Source: Hyphomicrobiales bacterium (GTDB lineage: Bacteria > Pseudomonadota > Alphaproteobacteria > Rhizobiales > Phreatobacteraceae). Taken from it: a stretch of 64,000 nucleotides of DNA. The notes beneath the pieces were generated by a model. That model did not search any database and was not told where the DNA came from. It was given only the letters and a program-made list of their open reading frames with translations. The stretch spans positions 186,001-250,000 of the forward strand of contig JAFKKV010000014.1 in NCBI GenBank assembly GCA_017304475.1, written 5' to 3'. Both the position numbers and the translations under genes were made by a program. This document shows positions 1 to 9,547 of the stretch, piece by piece; within the stretch, counting starts at the first letter, position 1, and the number at the start of each line of letters is the position of its first letter.

Positions 1-255
1 GCTGCCATCCGCCCCGGTCACGTCGGTGCGGCTGTGGCTTGCGCCGTAACGCATCGCCCGGCCGCCGCCATAGGACTGGTAGACCGCGCTGACCTGGATG
101 CCCGCCAAGGGCCGCCCCTCATCGTCGACCGCCCGGCCCTTCACATAGCCGGTCTCGGGGACCACCGCCGCGCTCTCGCCGCGGCAGCCGGCCAGGCCGA
201 AGGCCCCTGGCATCAGCGCGAGCGCCAGGGCGGTCCGTCTCGTCATGCTCTGCAT
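1..255 (-). CDS. lipoprotein with carboxypeptidase-regulatory-like domain (partial, C-terminus outside window)
   Basis: The reading frame runs off the left edge, so only about 85 N-terminal residues are seen. A twin-Arg-containing hydrophobic leader ends in a lipobox (LAGC, Cys near residue 24), so export and lipidation are likely. The mature part has a pattern of glycines and aspartates (GYVKGRAVDDEGRPLAGIQV) typical of a carboxypeptidase regulatory-like beta-sandwich. The ATG at 255 has a GGAGG about 11 bases upstream; a second in-frame ATG at 246 is possible. Function is unknown; a cell-envelope role is inferred from the leader. Confidence 0.6.
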   Translation of the reverse strand, partial: MQSMTRRTALALALMPGAFGLAGCRGESAAVVPETGYVKGRAVDDEGRPLAGIQVSAVYQSYGGGRAMRYGASHSRTDVTGADGS

Positions 256-358
256 TCGCTCCCCATCCTCCGCATCGATGCGAGGGGGAGCGCTTTAGGG
301 TGGCACTGTTTCAGCCCGTTGCGATGGCGCAGGCCAATTGTTGACGCCGCCGCGGCCG

Positions 359-1984
359 CTATCGGCGGGCATCCTCCAGGATCATCCGCGAGCCCTTCTC
401 GGCGATCATCAGCGTCGGCGTATTGGTATTGCCCGAGGTGATCGTCGGCATGACCGAGGCGTCGACGACGCGCAGGCCGTCGATGCCGATCACCTTGAGC
501 CGCTCGTCGACCACGGCGGTCGGGTCGGAGCGCAGCCCCATCTTGGCCGTGCCGACGGGGTGGAAAATGGTCGTGCCGATATCACCGGCCGCCTTGGCGA
601 GGCTTTCGGGATCATCGCCGACCGAGGGGCCCGGCAGATATTCCCGCGGGTGATAAGGCGCGAGCGCCGGCTGACTGATCAGCCTGCGGGTCTGGCGGAT
701 GCAATCGGCGGCCACCAGCCGGTCTTCCTCGGTCGCCAGATAATTCGGCTGGATGATCGGCTTGTCGGCGAAATCGGCCGAGCGGATATGGATCGAGCCG
801 CGCGAGGTCGGCCTGAGATTGCAGGCGGCCGCCGTGAAGGCGGGAAAGCGGTGCAGCGGCTCGCCGAACTTGTCGAGCGACAGGGGCTGGATGTGGAACT
901 GGATATTGGCCCGTTCCTGGTGCGGATCGGAACGGGTGAAGATGCCGAGCTGCGACGGCGCCATGGTCAGCGGCCCGGAGCGGAACAGGGCATATTCCAT
1001 GCCCATCCAGGCCCGCTTGATCAGGTTGTGATAGGTCTCGTTCAGCGTCTTGACGCCGTCGATCTTGTAGATCGCACGCAATTGCAGGTGGTCCTGCAGG
1101 TTCTCGCCGACGCCGGGCTTGTCCAGCGTCACGGCGATGCCGTGCCGGCCGAGCACCTCGCCGCGGCCGATCCCCGAGAGTTCCAGGATCTGGGTCGAGC
1201 CGACCGAGCCGGAGGCCAGGATGACCTCGCCGGCCGAACGGGCGAACAGCGTCTCGCCGCCGCGCCGGAGCTCGACGCCGGTGATCCTGCCGGCCTCGAC
1301 CGTCAATTTCTCGACCACCGCGCCCGACAGCACTTCCAGATTGTCGCGCTTGTCGATGACGGGCTTCAGGAAGCCGCGCGCCGACGACCAGCGCAGACCC
1401 TTTTTCTGATTCACGTGAAAATAGGCGGCGCCCTCATTGTCGCCGGTGTTGAAGTCGTCGATGGCGGCAATCCCCATCTGAGTCGCCGCTTCGCGCACCT
1501 TGTCGAGCAGGTCCCAGCGCACCCGCGGCGCCTCCACGCGCCATTCGCCGCCGGCGCCGTGGTGTTCGCCGGCGCCGAGGAAATGGTCCTCGACGCCCTT
1601 GAAGATCGGCTTCACGTCGTCCCAGCCCCAGCCGGTCAGGCCGAGCTGGCGCCAATGGTCGTAATCGGCGGCCTGGCCGCGCATGACGATCATCGCATTG
1701 ATCGCCGACGAGCCGCCGATCACCTTGCCGCGCGGATAGACCAGCGAACGGCCGTTGAGGCCGGCCTGCGGCTCGGTCTTGAACATCCAGTCGGAGCGGG
1801 GATTGCCGATGGCGAAGAGATAGCCGACCGGGATGTGGAACCAGATCCAGTCGTCCTTGGTGCCGGCCTCGATCAGCAGCACCCGGTTTTTCGGATTGGC
1901 GCTCAGCCGGTTGGCGAGCACGCAGCCGGCGGTGCCGGCGCCGCAGACGATATAGTCCCACTCGCCGGACAAGACGGTCGCCAT
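359..1984 (-). CDS. GMC-family FAD-dependent oxidoreductase (choline/alcohol dehydrogenase type)
   Basis: 541 residues, the normal size for GMC enzymes such as choline or polyethylene-glycol dehydrogenases, which oxidise an alcohol to an aldehyde with FAD. The dinucleotide-binding motif GAGTAG is at residues 15-20, the first GMC signature (GGSSAINAM) near 90, the second (GSVGSTQILELSGIG) near 270, the catalytic His in HPVGTAKMG near 475 and the paired Asn in SGNTNTP near 519. The ATG at 1984 is preceded by GGGAGTGGAG and replaces a longer frame that lacks a good site. No betB or transporter is adjacent, so the substrate cannot be named. It is divergent from the DenD-like gene and may belong to a sugar-acid or polyol pathway. 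Confidence 0.88.
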   Translation of the reverse strand: MATVLSGEWDYIVCGAGTAGCVLANRLSANPKNRVLLIEAGTKDDWIWFHIPVGYLFAIGNPRSDWMFKTEPQAGLNGRSLVYPRGKVIGGSSAINAMIVMRGQAADYDHWRQLGLTGWGWDDVKPIFKGVEDHFLGAGEHHGAGGEWRVEAPRVRWDLLDKVREAATQMGIAAIDDFNTGDNEGAAYFHVNQKKGLRWSSARGFLKPVIDKRDNLEVLSGAVVEKLTVEAGRITGVELRRGGETLFARSAGEVILASGSVGSTQILELSGIGRGEVLGRHGIAVTLDKPGVGENLQDHLQLRAIYKIDGVKTLNETYHNLIKRAWMGMEYALFRSGPLTMAPSQLGIFTRSDPHQERANIQFHIQPLSLDKFGEPLHRFPAFTAAACNLRPTSRGSIHIRSADFADKPIIQPNYLATEEDRLVAADCIRQTRRLISQPALAPYHPREYLPGPSVGDDPESLAKAAGDIGTTIFHPVGTAKMGLRSDPTAVVDERLKVIGIDGLRVVDASVMPTITSGNTNTPTLMIAEKGSRMILEDARR

Positions 1985-2169
1985 GGTGTCTCCACTCCCA
2001 AACGTTCCGGGGTCGCCGCCCTTGTTGCCTGCTCCATGGCGCGGGCCGCTCGACGCGTCAATGGTGCGCGACGCGCCGTCGCATCCTGCCCAAGCGCCAA
2101 GGCCGGTTCCCCGTGCCACGATAGGACGGTAAGGTCTGCCGAACCACTCAGCGCACAGGGGATACGCTC

Positions 2170-3156
2170 TTGCATATTCTGATCATCGGAGCCGCCGGCA
2201 TGGTCGGCCGCAAGCTGACCGACCGCCTTGTCGAAGACGGCCAACTCGGCGGCAAGCCGATCACCGCCCTGTCGCTGGTCGATGTCGTGGCGCCGGAGAA
2301 ACCCAGGGCTTTCGGCGGCCGGGTGACCGCCTGGGCGACCGACATCTCGGCGCCCAATACCGCCGGCCCGATGATCGGCGCCCGCCCCGACGTGATCTTC
2401 CACCTCGCCGCCATCGTTTCGGGCGAGGCCGAAGCCGATTTCGACAAGGGGTACCGGATCAATCTCGACGGCACCCGCCAGCTCTACGAGGCGATCCGCC
2501 AGGAGGGCCTGCGCGCGCCCTATCATCCGCGCGTCGTGTTCACCTCTTCCATCGCGGTCTATGGCGCGCCGTTCCACGAGGTGATCGAGGACGAGTTCTT
2601 CCACACGCCGCTCACCAGCTACGGCACCCAGAAGGCGATCGGCGAACTGCTGCTGACCGACTATTCGCGCAAGGGCTGTTTCGACGGCATCGGCATCCGC
2701 CTGCCGACCATTTGCGTGCGCCCGGGCAAGCCGAACAAGGCAGCGTCGGGCTTCTTCTCCAATATCATCCGCGAGCCGCTGGCCGGCCAGGAAGCGATCC
2801 TGCCGGTTGGCGACGACGTGATGCACTGGCACGCGAGCCCGCGTTCGGCGGTCGGCTTCCTCGTCCATGCCGCGACGATGAACCTCGAGCCGCTCGGCTG
2901 GCGCCGCAACCTGACCATGCCCGGGGTCGCCGCCACCATTGGCGAGGAGCTCGACGCGCTGCGCAAGATCGGCGGCGACAAGGCCCTGAAACTGGTGCGC
3001 CGCGAGCCCGACCCGGTCATCATCAAGATCGTGTCCGGCTGGCCGCGCCGGTTCAATGCCGCGCGCGCCGCCAGTTTCGGCTTCACCGCCGAAAACAGCT
3101 TCGAGGAGATCGTCCGCGCCCATGTCGACGACGAGCTCGGCGGCAACGTCGCCTGA
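2170..3156 (+). CDS. denD: NAD-dependent epimerase/dehydratase, D-erythronate dehydrogenase-like
   Basis: 328 residues, extended SDR fold. The N-terminal GAAGMVG is the NAD-binding loop (residues 7-13), FTSSIAVYG carries the active-site Ser, and YGTQK (about 155-159) the Tyr/Lys pair. Overall sequence pattern, including the C-terminal stretch with GWPRRFNAARA, resembles DenD, which oxidises D-erythronate at C2 in tetronate catabolism. The usual DenD partners (a DUF1537 kinase and an aldolase) are not adjacent, so the substrate is inferred. The start is TTG at 2170. The gene ends six bases before sfsA, so the two are probably co-transcribed. Confidence 0.75.
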   Translation: MHILIIGAAGMVGRKLTDRLVEDGQLGGKPITALSLVDVVAPEKPRAFGGRVTAWATDISAPNTAGPMIGARPDVIFHLAAIVSGEAEADFDKGYRINLDGTRQLYEAIRQEGLRAPYHPRVVFTSSIAVYGAPFHEVIEDEFFHTPLTSYGTQKAIGELLLTDYSRKGCFDGIGIRLPTICVRPGKPNKAASGFFSNIIREPLAGQEAILPVGDDVMHWHASPRSAVGFLVHAATMNLEPLGWRRNLTMPGVAATIGEELDALRKIGGDKALKLVRREPDPVIIKIVSGWPRRFNAARAASFGFTAENSFEEIVRAHVDDELGGNVA

Positions 3157-3162
3157 GCGAGC

Positions 3163-3876
3163 ATGCGCTTCCCGACGCCACTGATCCCTGGACGCCTGGT
3201 CCTCCGCTACAAACGCTTCCTCGCCGATGTCGTGCTCGACACCGGCGAGGCGCTGACCGCGCATTGCGCCAATCCGGGTTCGATGCTCGGGCTGAACGTG
3301 CCGGGCGCCAAGGTCTGGCTGTCGAAATCGAACAATCCGGCGCGCAAGCTCAGCCATTCCTGGGAACTCGCCGAAATCGATTTCGGCCGCGGCATCGAAA
3401 TGGTCGGCATCAATACCGGCCATCCCAACGGCCTGGTCGCCGCCGCCATCACCGACGGCACGATCGTCGAGCTCTCTGGCTATGACGGGCTCCGCCCGGA
3501 GGTTCCCTACGGCCGGAACTCGCGCGTCGACATGCTGCTGACCGCCGAGGGCCGGCCGCCCTGTTATGTCGAGGTGAAGAACGTCCACCTGATGCGCCGG
3601 CCGGGCCTCGCCGAGTTTCCGGATTCGGTGACCGCGCGCGGCGCCAAGCACCTGGAGGAGCTGGGTGACCAGGTCGAGGCTGGCGCGCGCGCCGTCATGG
3701 TCTTCCTGATCCAATATGGCGGCGCCGACCGTTTCGCGCTCGCCAGGGATATCGACCCGGCCTATGGCCGCGCCTTCGACCGGGCGCGCCAGCGTGGCGT
3801 CGAGATGCTGGCCTATCGCTGCCGGCTGACCCCGGAAGAGATCGTCGTCGAAAGCCGCGTGCCGATCGACGAATAG
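3163..3876 (+). CDS. sfsA: sugar fermentation stimulation protein SfsA
   Basis: 237 residues, full length for SfsA. Characteristic blocks are present: an N-terminal OB-like region with AHCANPGSM (about 29-37), GINTGHPN near 86, and the nuclease-like core with [16 protein letters not shown] and [16 protein letters not shown]. SfsA was named for its effect on maltose gene expression in E. coli and is a DNA-binding protein with a PD-(D/E)XK-like fold; its physiological role is still poorly defined. ATG at 3163 follows closely on the preceding stop, indicating a two-gene unit with the DenD-like dehydrogenase. Confidence 0.92.
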   Translation: MRFPTPLIPGRLVLRYKRFLADVVLDTGEALTAHCANPGSMLGLNVPGAKVWLSKSNNPARKLSHSWELAEIDFGRGIEMVGINTGHPNGLVAAAITDGTIVELSGYDGLRPEVPYGRNSRVDMLLTAEGRPPCYVEVKNVHLMRRPGLAEFPDSVTARGAKHLEELGDQVEAGARAVMVFLIQYGGADRFALARDIDPAYGRAFDRARQRGVEMLAYRCRLTPEEIVVESRVPIDE

Positions 3877-3882
3877 AGCCGC

Positions 3883-4095
3883 TCAGGCCTTCTTCAGAAA
3901 CTCGGTCCTGAGCACCAGGCCCTTGACCTTCTCGACCCGGCACTCGACCTCGTCCTCGTTGTCGGTCAGCCGGATGCCCTTGACCACGGTGCCGCGCTTC
4001 AGCGTGACCGAGGTGCCCTTGACCTTGAGATCCTTGATCAGGGTCACGTTGTCGCCGTCCTTCAGGATGGCGCCATTGCTGTCCTTCACGTCCAT
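3883..4095 (-). CDS. PhnA-domain (YjdM-like) small protein
   Basis: 70 residues that match only the C-terminal PhnA domain: a short SH3-like barrel with DGDNVTLIKDLKVKG and the block RLTDNEDEVECRVEKVKGL. Longer family members (about 110 residues) add an N-terminal zinc ribbon, which is absent here, so this is the short form common in alphaproteobacteria. Despite the name alkylphosphonate utilisation protein, a role in phosphonate breakdown is not established for this family and no phn genes are near. It lies three bases after the kamA-like gene on the same strand and is probably read from the same transcript. Confidence 0.8.
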   Translation of the reverse strand: MDVKDSNGAILKDGDNVTLIKDLKVKGTSVTLKRGTVVKGIRLTDNEDEVECRVEKVKGLVLRTEFLKKA

Positions 4096-4098
4096 CGC

Positions 4099-5169
4099 TC
4101 AGGCCTCCTTCTTCTTGTTGTCATTGGGCGGATAATCGTGCCGGCCGCCGCGATAATCGGTGACCTCGCCTGTGCCCGAATAGTCCGGCCCGATCGGCAC
4201 CTTGCCTTCGCCGCCGGGAATATCGAGCACATAGGTCGGCTGGGCGAGGCCGGAGAGCCGGCCGCGCAATTGCCGCATCAGCGCCTGGCCTTCGGCGATC
4301 GTGGTACGGAAATGGCCCGTGCCCGGCGCCAGATCGGCATGGTGCAGGTAATAGGGCTTGACCCGGTTGGCGAGGAAGCCGCGCATCAGCGCCGCCATGG
4401 TCTCGGCATCGTCGTTGACGCCCTTCAGCAGCACCGTCTGGCTGACAAGCGCGATGCCGGCATCGGCGAGCAGCGCCAGGGCCGCCTCGGCTTCGGCGCT
4501 GAATTCGCGTGGATGGTTGGCATGCACGGCGACATAGACGGCCTTGCCCGGCGCCCTCAAGGCGCGGGCGAAATCCGTGGTGACGCGGGCCGGATCGACC
4601 ACCGGCACGCGGGTATGCCAGCGGATGACCTTGACATGCGGGATGGCGGCGAGCGCCCGCGTCAAGGTGCGGACGCGCCGCGCCGACAGCATGAAGGGAT
4701 CGCCGCCGGTCAGGATCACCTCGAAGATTTCGGGCCGGGCGGCGATATAGGCGAGCGCGCCCGCAAGCGCTGCCGGCGACAGGTTGCCCATGCCTTTCGG
4801 CCCGACCATTTCGCGCCGGAAACAGAAACGGCAATAGACCGGGCAGACATGGACGACCTTCAGCAGCACCCGGTCGGGATAGCGATGGACGATGCCCTCG
4901 ACCGGCGAATAGGCGTGGTCCCCGATCGGATCGTCGCGCTCGACCGGCTGCCGGTCGAGCTCGCGGATATCGGGTATGAATTGCGCGGCGATCGGGTCGT
5001 TCGCGGCATTGCGGTCGATCAGCCCGGCGACCGCCGGCGTCACCGCCACCGCATAGCGCTCCGCCACCCGCTCGGCCTCGCCTGCGCGCGCGGGCGCGAC
5101 AAGTCGCGCCTCGACCAGCTCGGCGGCTGAGCGCAATGTACGGTCGGACGGGTTCGGGACCGGCTTCAT
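4099..5169 (-). CDS. lysine 2,3-aminomutase-like radical SAM protein (KamA/EpmB family)
   Basis: 356 residues. The radical-SAM cysteines are in CPVYCRFC (C109, C113, C116), and the PLP-binding lysine lies in PGGEGK (K323), so both cofactors can be bound. Family members convert L-lysine to beta-lysine, either free (KamA) or for modification of elongation factor P (EpmB). The short length and lack of the C-terminal oligomerisation extension of clostridial KamA favour the EpmB-like group, but neither efp nor epmA is in the window. The ATG at 5169 was chosen over an upstream start because conservation begins there. It is divergent from pckA. Confidence 0.83.
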   Translation of the reverse strand: MKPVPNPSDRTLRSAAELVEARLVAPARAGEAERVAERYAVAVTPAVAGLIDRNAANDPIAAQFIPDIRELDRQPVERDDPIGDHAYSPVEGIVHRYPDRVLLKVVHVCPVYCRFCFRREMVGPKGMGNLSPAALAGALAYIAARPEIFEVILTGGDPFMLSARRVRTLTRALAAIPHVKVIRWHTRVPVVDPARVTTDFARALRAPGKAVYVAVHANHPREFSAEAEAALALLADAGIALVSQTVLLKGVNDDAETMAALMRGFLANRVKPYYLHHADLAPGTGHFRTTIAEGQALMRQLRGRLSGLAQPTYVLDIPGGEGKVPIGPDYSGTGEVTDYRGGRHDYPPNDNKKKEA

Positions 5170-5360
5170 CGCGCGTCTCTGCCGCGCGGCGCCGGCCTTG
5201 GCAAGCCTTTCAACCGGCCGGGGCCGACCTTCGTATCTTGACCATAGGGCACCGGGCCCGGAACCCGGGGCCTCTGCCATCGGTTGCACTTGCCGGCAAA
5301 GAGCCTTTGGATTAGGGGAAGCGCCATCTTTCGTGACCCCCGTCCTGGGATCACCATACT

Positions 5361-5388
5361 GCCCCCGCGAGGCGGAACGCGCGGGGGC
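5361..5388 (+). promoter_or_regulatory. hairpin in the pckA leader
   Basis: GCCCCCGCG (5361-5369) and CGCGGGGGC (5380-5388) form a perfect 9-bp GC stem with a 10-base loop, ending only a few bases before the pckA ribosome binding site (GGGAGG, 5393-5398). No U-run follows, so it is not a simple terminator. It could influence translation or mRNA stability; this is inferred from position only. Confidence 0.5.
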
Positions 5389-5404
5389 TTAAGGGAGGAC
5401 TTCC

Positions 5405-7018
5405 GTGAATCAGACCGGAACCTGGAATAAGGCGCACGGGGCCGAGGCTTTCGGCTTTTCGGGGCTGAAGGCGATCCACTGGAACTATCTCGAGCCGCAG
5501 CTGGTCGAGGAAGCGATCGCCCGCGGCGAAGCCAAGCTTTCGGCCGGCGGCTGCGTGGTCGCCGAGACCGGCCAGCACACCGGCCGCTCGCCCAAGGACA
5601 AGTTCGTCGTGCGCGACGCCACCACCGACAAGACCGTCTGGTGGGACAATAACGGCGCGATCACCCCCGACGCCTTCGCGCTCCTGATGAAGGACATGCT
5701 GGCCCATGCTCAGGGCCGCGAGCTGTTCGTCCAGGACCTGCATGGCGGCGCCGATCCGGCCACCCGAATCAAGACCCGCGTGTTCACCGAATATGCCTGG
5801 CACAACCTGTTCATCCGCAATCTCCTGATCCGGCCGGCGCTCGCCGAGCTCGCCTCCTTCGTGCCGGACATGACCATTGTCGACCTGCCCTCGTTCCGGG
5901 CCGACCCGAAGAAATACGGCGTCCGCACCGAAACCGTGATCGCCTGCGACTTCACCCGCAAGATCGTGCTGATCGGCGGCTCCAGCTATGCCGGCGAGAT
6001 GAAGAAGTCGGTCTTCACCATGCTGAACTTCCTGCTGCCGCCGCAGGGGGTCATGCCGATGCATTGCTCGGCCAATGTCGGGCCGAGCGGCGATACCGCC
6101 GTCTTCTTCGGCCTGTCGGGCACCGGCAAGACCACGCTGTCGGCCGACGCCACCCGCACGCTGATCGGCGACGACGAGCACGGCTGGGGCAAGGACGGCA
6201 TCTTCAATTTCGAAGGCGGCTGCTACGCCAAGGCGATCAAGCTGTCGCGCGAGGCCGAGCCGGAAATCTACGCGACCACCGAGCGTTTCGGTTCGGTGAT
6301 GGAAAATGTCGTCATCGATCCGGTAACCCGCATCCCGGATTTCGACGACAGCTCCAAGACCGAGAACACCCGCGTCGCCTATCCCATGCATTTCATCGCG
6401 AATGCCTCGGAGACCGGCCGCGCCGGCCATCCGAAGAACATCGTGATGCTGACGGCGGATGCCTATGGCGTCATGCCGCCGATCGCCAAGCTGACGCCTG
6501 CGGAAGCGATGTATCACTTCCTCTCCGGCTTCACCGCCAAGGTCGCCGGCACCGAGAAGGGCGTCACCGAGCCTCAGCCGACCTTTTCGACCTGCTTCGG
6601 CGCGCCCTTCATGCCGCGCCACCCCTCCGAATACGGCAATCTGCTGCGCGAGCTGATCGCCCGGCACCATGTCGATTGCTGGCTGGTCAATACCGGCTGG
6701 ACCGGCGGCAAGCATGGCGTCGGCCGCCGCATGCCGATCTCGATCACCCGGCTGCTGCTGCGCTCGGCGCTCGACGGATCGCTGAACCGCGCCGATTTCC
6801 GCCGCGACCCCTATTTCGGCTTCGCGGTCCCGACCTCGGTGCCCGGCGTGCCACCGCACATGCTCTATCCGATCAAGACCTGGCGCGATAAGGCCGAATT
6901 CGACACGACCGCGCGCAAGCTGGTCGAGATGTTCCAGGAGAACTTCACCAAGTTCGAGCCCTATGTCGACGCCGACGTGAAGGCGGCGGCGCCTGCGGTG
7001 CGCCTCGCCGCCGAATAA
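5405..7018 (+). CDS. pckA: phosphoenolpyruvate carboxykinase (ATP)
   Basis: 537 residues, full length for the ATP-dependent family. It catalyses oxaloacetate + ATP to PEP + CO2 + ADP, the entry to gluconeogenesis from C4 acids. Seen are the kinase-1a P-loop GLSGTGKTT (about 236-244), the kinase-2 region LIGDDEHGW and the metal/oxaloacetate-binding blocks around MHCSANVG and the RT-rich segment. The GTG start has an excellent GGGAGGA site six bases upstream. A GC hairpin sits in the leader and an intrinsic terminator follows at 7048, so the gene appears monocistronic. Confidence 0.97.
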   Translation: MNQTGTWNKAHGAEAFGFSGLKAIHWNYLEPQLVEEAIARGEAKLSAGGCVVAETGQHTGRSPKDKFVVRDATTDKTVWWDNNGAITPDAFALLMKDMLAHAQGRELFVQDLHGGADPATRIKTRVFTEYAWHNLFIRNLLIRPALAELASFVPDMTIVDLPSFRADPKKYGVRTETVIACDFTRKIVLIGGSSYAGEMKKSVFTMLNFLLPPQGVMPMHCSANVGPSGDTAVFFGLSGTGKTTLSADATRTLIGDDEHGWGKDGIFNFEGGCYAKAIKLSREAEPEIYATTERFGSVMENVVIDPVTRIPDFDDSSKTENTRVAYPMHFIANASETGRAGHPKNIVMLTADAYGVMPPIAKLTPAEAMYHFLSGFTAKVAGTEKGVTEPQPTFSTCFGAPFMPRHPSEYGNLLRELIARHHVDCWLVNTGWTGGKHGVGRRMPISITRLLLRSALDGSLNRADFRRDPYFGFAVPTSVPGVPPHMLYPIKTWRDKAEFDTTARKLVEMFQENFTKFEPYVDADVKAAAPAVRLAAE

Positions 7019-7047
7019 GCGCGGCGCGCCAGCCTGAGACGATATCG

Positions 7048-7080
7048 ACGGCCGGATGCACCAGCGTCCGGCCGTTTTCT
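7048..7080 (+). terminator. Rho-independent terminator of pckA
   Basis: ACGGCCGGA (7048-7056) pairs perfectly with TCCGGCCGT (7067-7075) around a 10-base loop and is followed by TTTCTT. It lies 30 bases after the pckA stop codon and ends before the convergent TadD-like gene. Confidence 0.8.
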
Positions 7081-7107
7081 TATCGGCCCTGCCTTGTCGG
7101 CATTGCC

Positions 7108-7944
7108 TTATCCGCGCGGGGCCGGCTGCGCGGCCGCCCTGGCCGCCGGGCGCCGGTCGCCCTGGCGCAACTGCTGCCAGGAATTCTGCTGGGCCAGCAT
7201 CTGCCTGAGATAGGCGACGTTCTGTTCGGCTTCGGCGGGCGCCAGATCCTTGCGCGCCAATTCCTCGGCCTCGGCGAAGCGGCCCTGCAGGCCGATGACC
7301 AGCGCCAGGTTCTGCCTGACGCGGCGATCCGCCTGCGGGTGGGCCGCCGCCTGCCTCAGCACCTGCTCGGCCTGCGGCAGCTTGCGTGACAAAGCCAGCG
7401 ACAGCCCGAGATTGCTCAGGATCGAGGGATGGCCCGGCGCGATCTTGAGCGCGTCCTGATACATTTTCTGGGCTTCGTCATGCCGCGACATCTGGTCGAG
7501 GATGGAGCCCTGCACATTGACCACGCGCCAGTCCGGCATGTCCGGCCGCTGCGCCCGCGACAGCACTTCCATGGCCTGGTCGAAACGGCCGACATCGGCC
7601 AAGGCCCGGCCGAATTCGCCGAGCAGCGCCATGTTGGTCGGATCCTTGATCGCCACCCGCTCCAGCACGGCCACCGCCTGGGTCGCCTGGCCGGTCGCGC
7701 GCAGGGCCCGGCCATAACGCATGGCGTTGGGGACGTCCTGCGGGCTCGACTGATAGCGTGCCGCGAGGCCGTCGAGCTCCTGGCGTGCCTGCTGCTCGGT
7801 GAACTGCGCCTGCGGCACGGAACCGGTGATATCGCCGCCACCCGAACGCGAGCGCGTCGCGCAGCCGCCCATGGCCAGGGCGGCGATCGTCACCGCCATG
7901 ATCAGGCTGGACCTCGGCGGCAGCAGCGAAATGAGACGCGGCAT
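7108..7944 (-). CDS. TPR-repeat lipoprotein, TadD-like
   Basis: 278 residues: a signal peptide ending in a lipobox-like AMGGC (Cys near residue 27), a short linker, then at least four tetratricopeptide repeats (about residues 60-230) and an Ala/Arg-rich tail. Proteins of this layout are annotated as TadD, the lipoprotein that helps assemble the secretin of Flp/Tad pili. No tad or cpa genes are in the window, so this may be an orphan or a general envelope TPR protein. The ATG at 7944 has GGAG at an ideal distance, better than the upstream in-frame start. Confidence 0.72.
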   Translation of the reverse strand: MPRLISLLPPRSSLIMAVTIAALAMGGCATRSRSGGGDITGSVPQAQFTEQQARQELDGLAARYQSSPQDVPNAMRYGRALRATGQATQAVAVLERVAIKDPTNMALLGEFGRALADVGRFDQAMEVLSRAQRPDMPDWRVVNVQGSILDQMSRHDEAQKMYQDALKIAPGHPSILSNLGLSLALSRKLPQAEQVLRQAAAHPQADRRVRQNLALVIGLQGRFAEAEELARKDLAPAEAEQNVAYLRQMLAQQNSWQQLRQGDRRPAARAAAQPAPRG

Positions 7945-8042
7945 AATGAACTCCGGAATCGAGCGGCCCCTCCCCCTCAATATCCAGGTCATAATCCGTT
8001 AACGTTAATGAGCCGTTGACGTTTTGCCGGCGGCTGCCGGTC

Positions 8043-9398
8043 TCAGCGCCGCCGCCGGTTGGCGGCCGGCGGCACGAGCCAGCGCAGCGCCTGGTCGGCG
8101 GCCCGCTCGCCGGACGCCCAGGCGCCGCCGACCGTGCCCCACAAGCCGTCATCGGTCGCCTCGCCGGCCAGCAGGATGCGCTGGCCGACCGGTTCGGCCA
8201 GCCGCAGCCGCTGCGGCGTCGCGCCGGGGCCGGCAACCGACCAGGCCCCGCGCACGAAGGGATCGGTGCTCCACGAGGTGACCTGCACCTCGCCGAGCGC
8301 ACGGCGCGCGCGCGGGCCCAGCTCGTTGCCGACGAATTCGCTGGCGAAGGCTTTCATCGCCGCCGGGCCCGCCGCCGCGAGGTCCCGGGCAAAGCGGCCG
8401 CCGACGTCCAGATACCACCAGTCCGAGCCCCCGATCCGGGCCAGCGGCTTGGCCGTCGCCGGCCCGTCCGCCTTGACCACGAAAGCCTCGTCCGGGCTGG
8501 CATCGGCGGGATTGTCGGGCAACTGGACGATCAGATGCTCGTAGGCGCCGCAGGACAGCGCGTTGAAGGCATCCTGCTGGCGTTTCGGCAGGGCCGGCGA
8601 AAAGCGGATGACATTGGCCGCCAGCACGGCGGTCGACACCGTGACGATCGCGTGATGGGCCTTCAGCGTGCCGGCCGGCGTCTCCACCGTCACGCCGCGG
8701 CCCGACCAGTCGATCTTGGTCACCGCGGTCGACAGGCGCACCGGCAGGCCCTCGGCGAGCTTGGCGACGACCGTGCCATAGCCCTCGCGACAGAACATGT
8801 CGCGGGTCTCGATGGCGTTGTAGAAGTCGACGCAGGAGATCTGCGCCATTTCCTTGCCGGAATCCCAGGCGCCCTTCAGAAATTCCACCGTCGGCCGCCA
8901 GTCGGCGAGATCGGTCGGCACCACCTCCGACAGCGCCACCTCGCGGCCGGCCTCGCCCGCCTCCAGGATCGCGCGCTGCGAGCGGCGCAGCGCCGAGGCA
9001 AAACCCTCGCGCTCGCCTTCGCGCGGGCCGCGGCCCTTGATCAGGAGGCGCGGCTTGTCCGGGTCGTCGTAGAGCGAAAAGGCCGCCCCACGGGCGAGCG
9101 GAACCAGCGGATTGTCCGCGGGCGCATGGATCCAATGGGCCCCGAGATCCATCGGCGTGCCGAAATTGACGGTGTCGGTGACGCAGCGGCCGCCGACCCG
9201 GTCCTTGGCCTCCAGCACCACGACCGACCGGCCGCCGGCGATCAGCTTGCGCGCGGCGGCGATGCCGGCGGCGCCCGCGCCGATGATCACCACGTCGACT
9301 TCGGCCGGCAGGCGCTCGCCCTGGGCCGAGGCAGGTCCCGCCGCCAGGGCTGCCGAAGCGGCGAGGAGACTGCGGCGGGTCATCAACAATCCGTTCAT
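8043..9398 (-). CDS. Tat-exported flavin monoamine oxidase family protein
   Basis: 451 residues. The N-terminus (MTRRSLLAASAALAAGPASA within the first 25 residues) has the twin arginine and hydrophobic stretch of a Tat signal, so export in folded, FAD-loaded form is likely. The FAD-binding motif VVIIGAGAAG is near residue 36, followed by VLEAKDRVGGR, and the C-terminal FAD block LLAGEATDDGLWGTVGGAW is typical of amine oxidases. The substrate (polyamine, amino acid or other amine) cannot be read from sequence. Start ATG 9398 or 9383; the latter removes five residues and gives a cleaner Tat leader. It is divergent from the YiiX-like gene. Confidence 0.85.
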   Translation of the reverse strand: MNGLLMTRRSLLAASAALAAGPASAQGERLPAEVDVVIIGAGAAGIAAARKLIAGGRSVVVLEAKDRVGGRCVTDTVNFGTPMDLGAHWIHAPADNPLVPLARGAAFSLYDDPDKPRLLIKGRGPREGEREGFASALRRSQRAILEAGEAGREVALSEVVPTDLADWRPTVEFLKGAWDSGKEMAQISCVDFYNAIETRDMFCREGYGTVVAKLAEGLPVRLSTAVTKIDWSGRGVTVETPAGTLKAHHAIVTVSTAVLAANVIRFSPALPKRQQDAFNALSCGAYEHLIVQLPDNPADASPDEAFVVKADGPATAKPLARIGGSDWWYLDVGGRFARDLAAAGPAAMKAFASEFVGNELGPRARRALGEVQVTSWSTDPFVRGAWSVAGPGATPQRLRLAEPVGQRILLAGEATDDGLWGTVGGAWASGERAADQALRWLVPPAANRRRR

Positions 9399-9547
9399 TG
9401 TGCTCAGCGAATCCCGACAATATGTGACGCTTATCACGGGCTCATGGCATCGTCTTGGCCATGGTGGGGCGAGACGTGAACCTGTTCGCAACCGATCGCG
9501 ACAGACACTCGGCCTCCAAGTGACGGAGGTCCCTGGGGAGGGACGTG

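Noticed and set aside
338..2182. Long plus-strand open frame of over 600 codons opposite the GMC oxidoreductase
   Set aside because: Composition is that of an antisense shadow in GC-rich DNA (runs of Asp/Arg/His), no homology, and it covers a gene with complete motifs.
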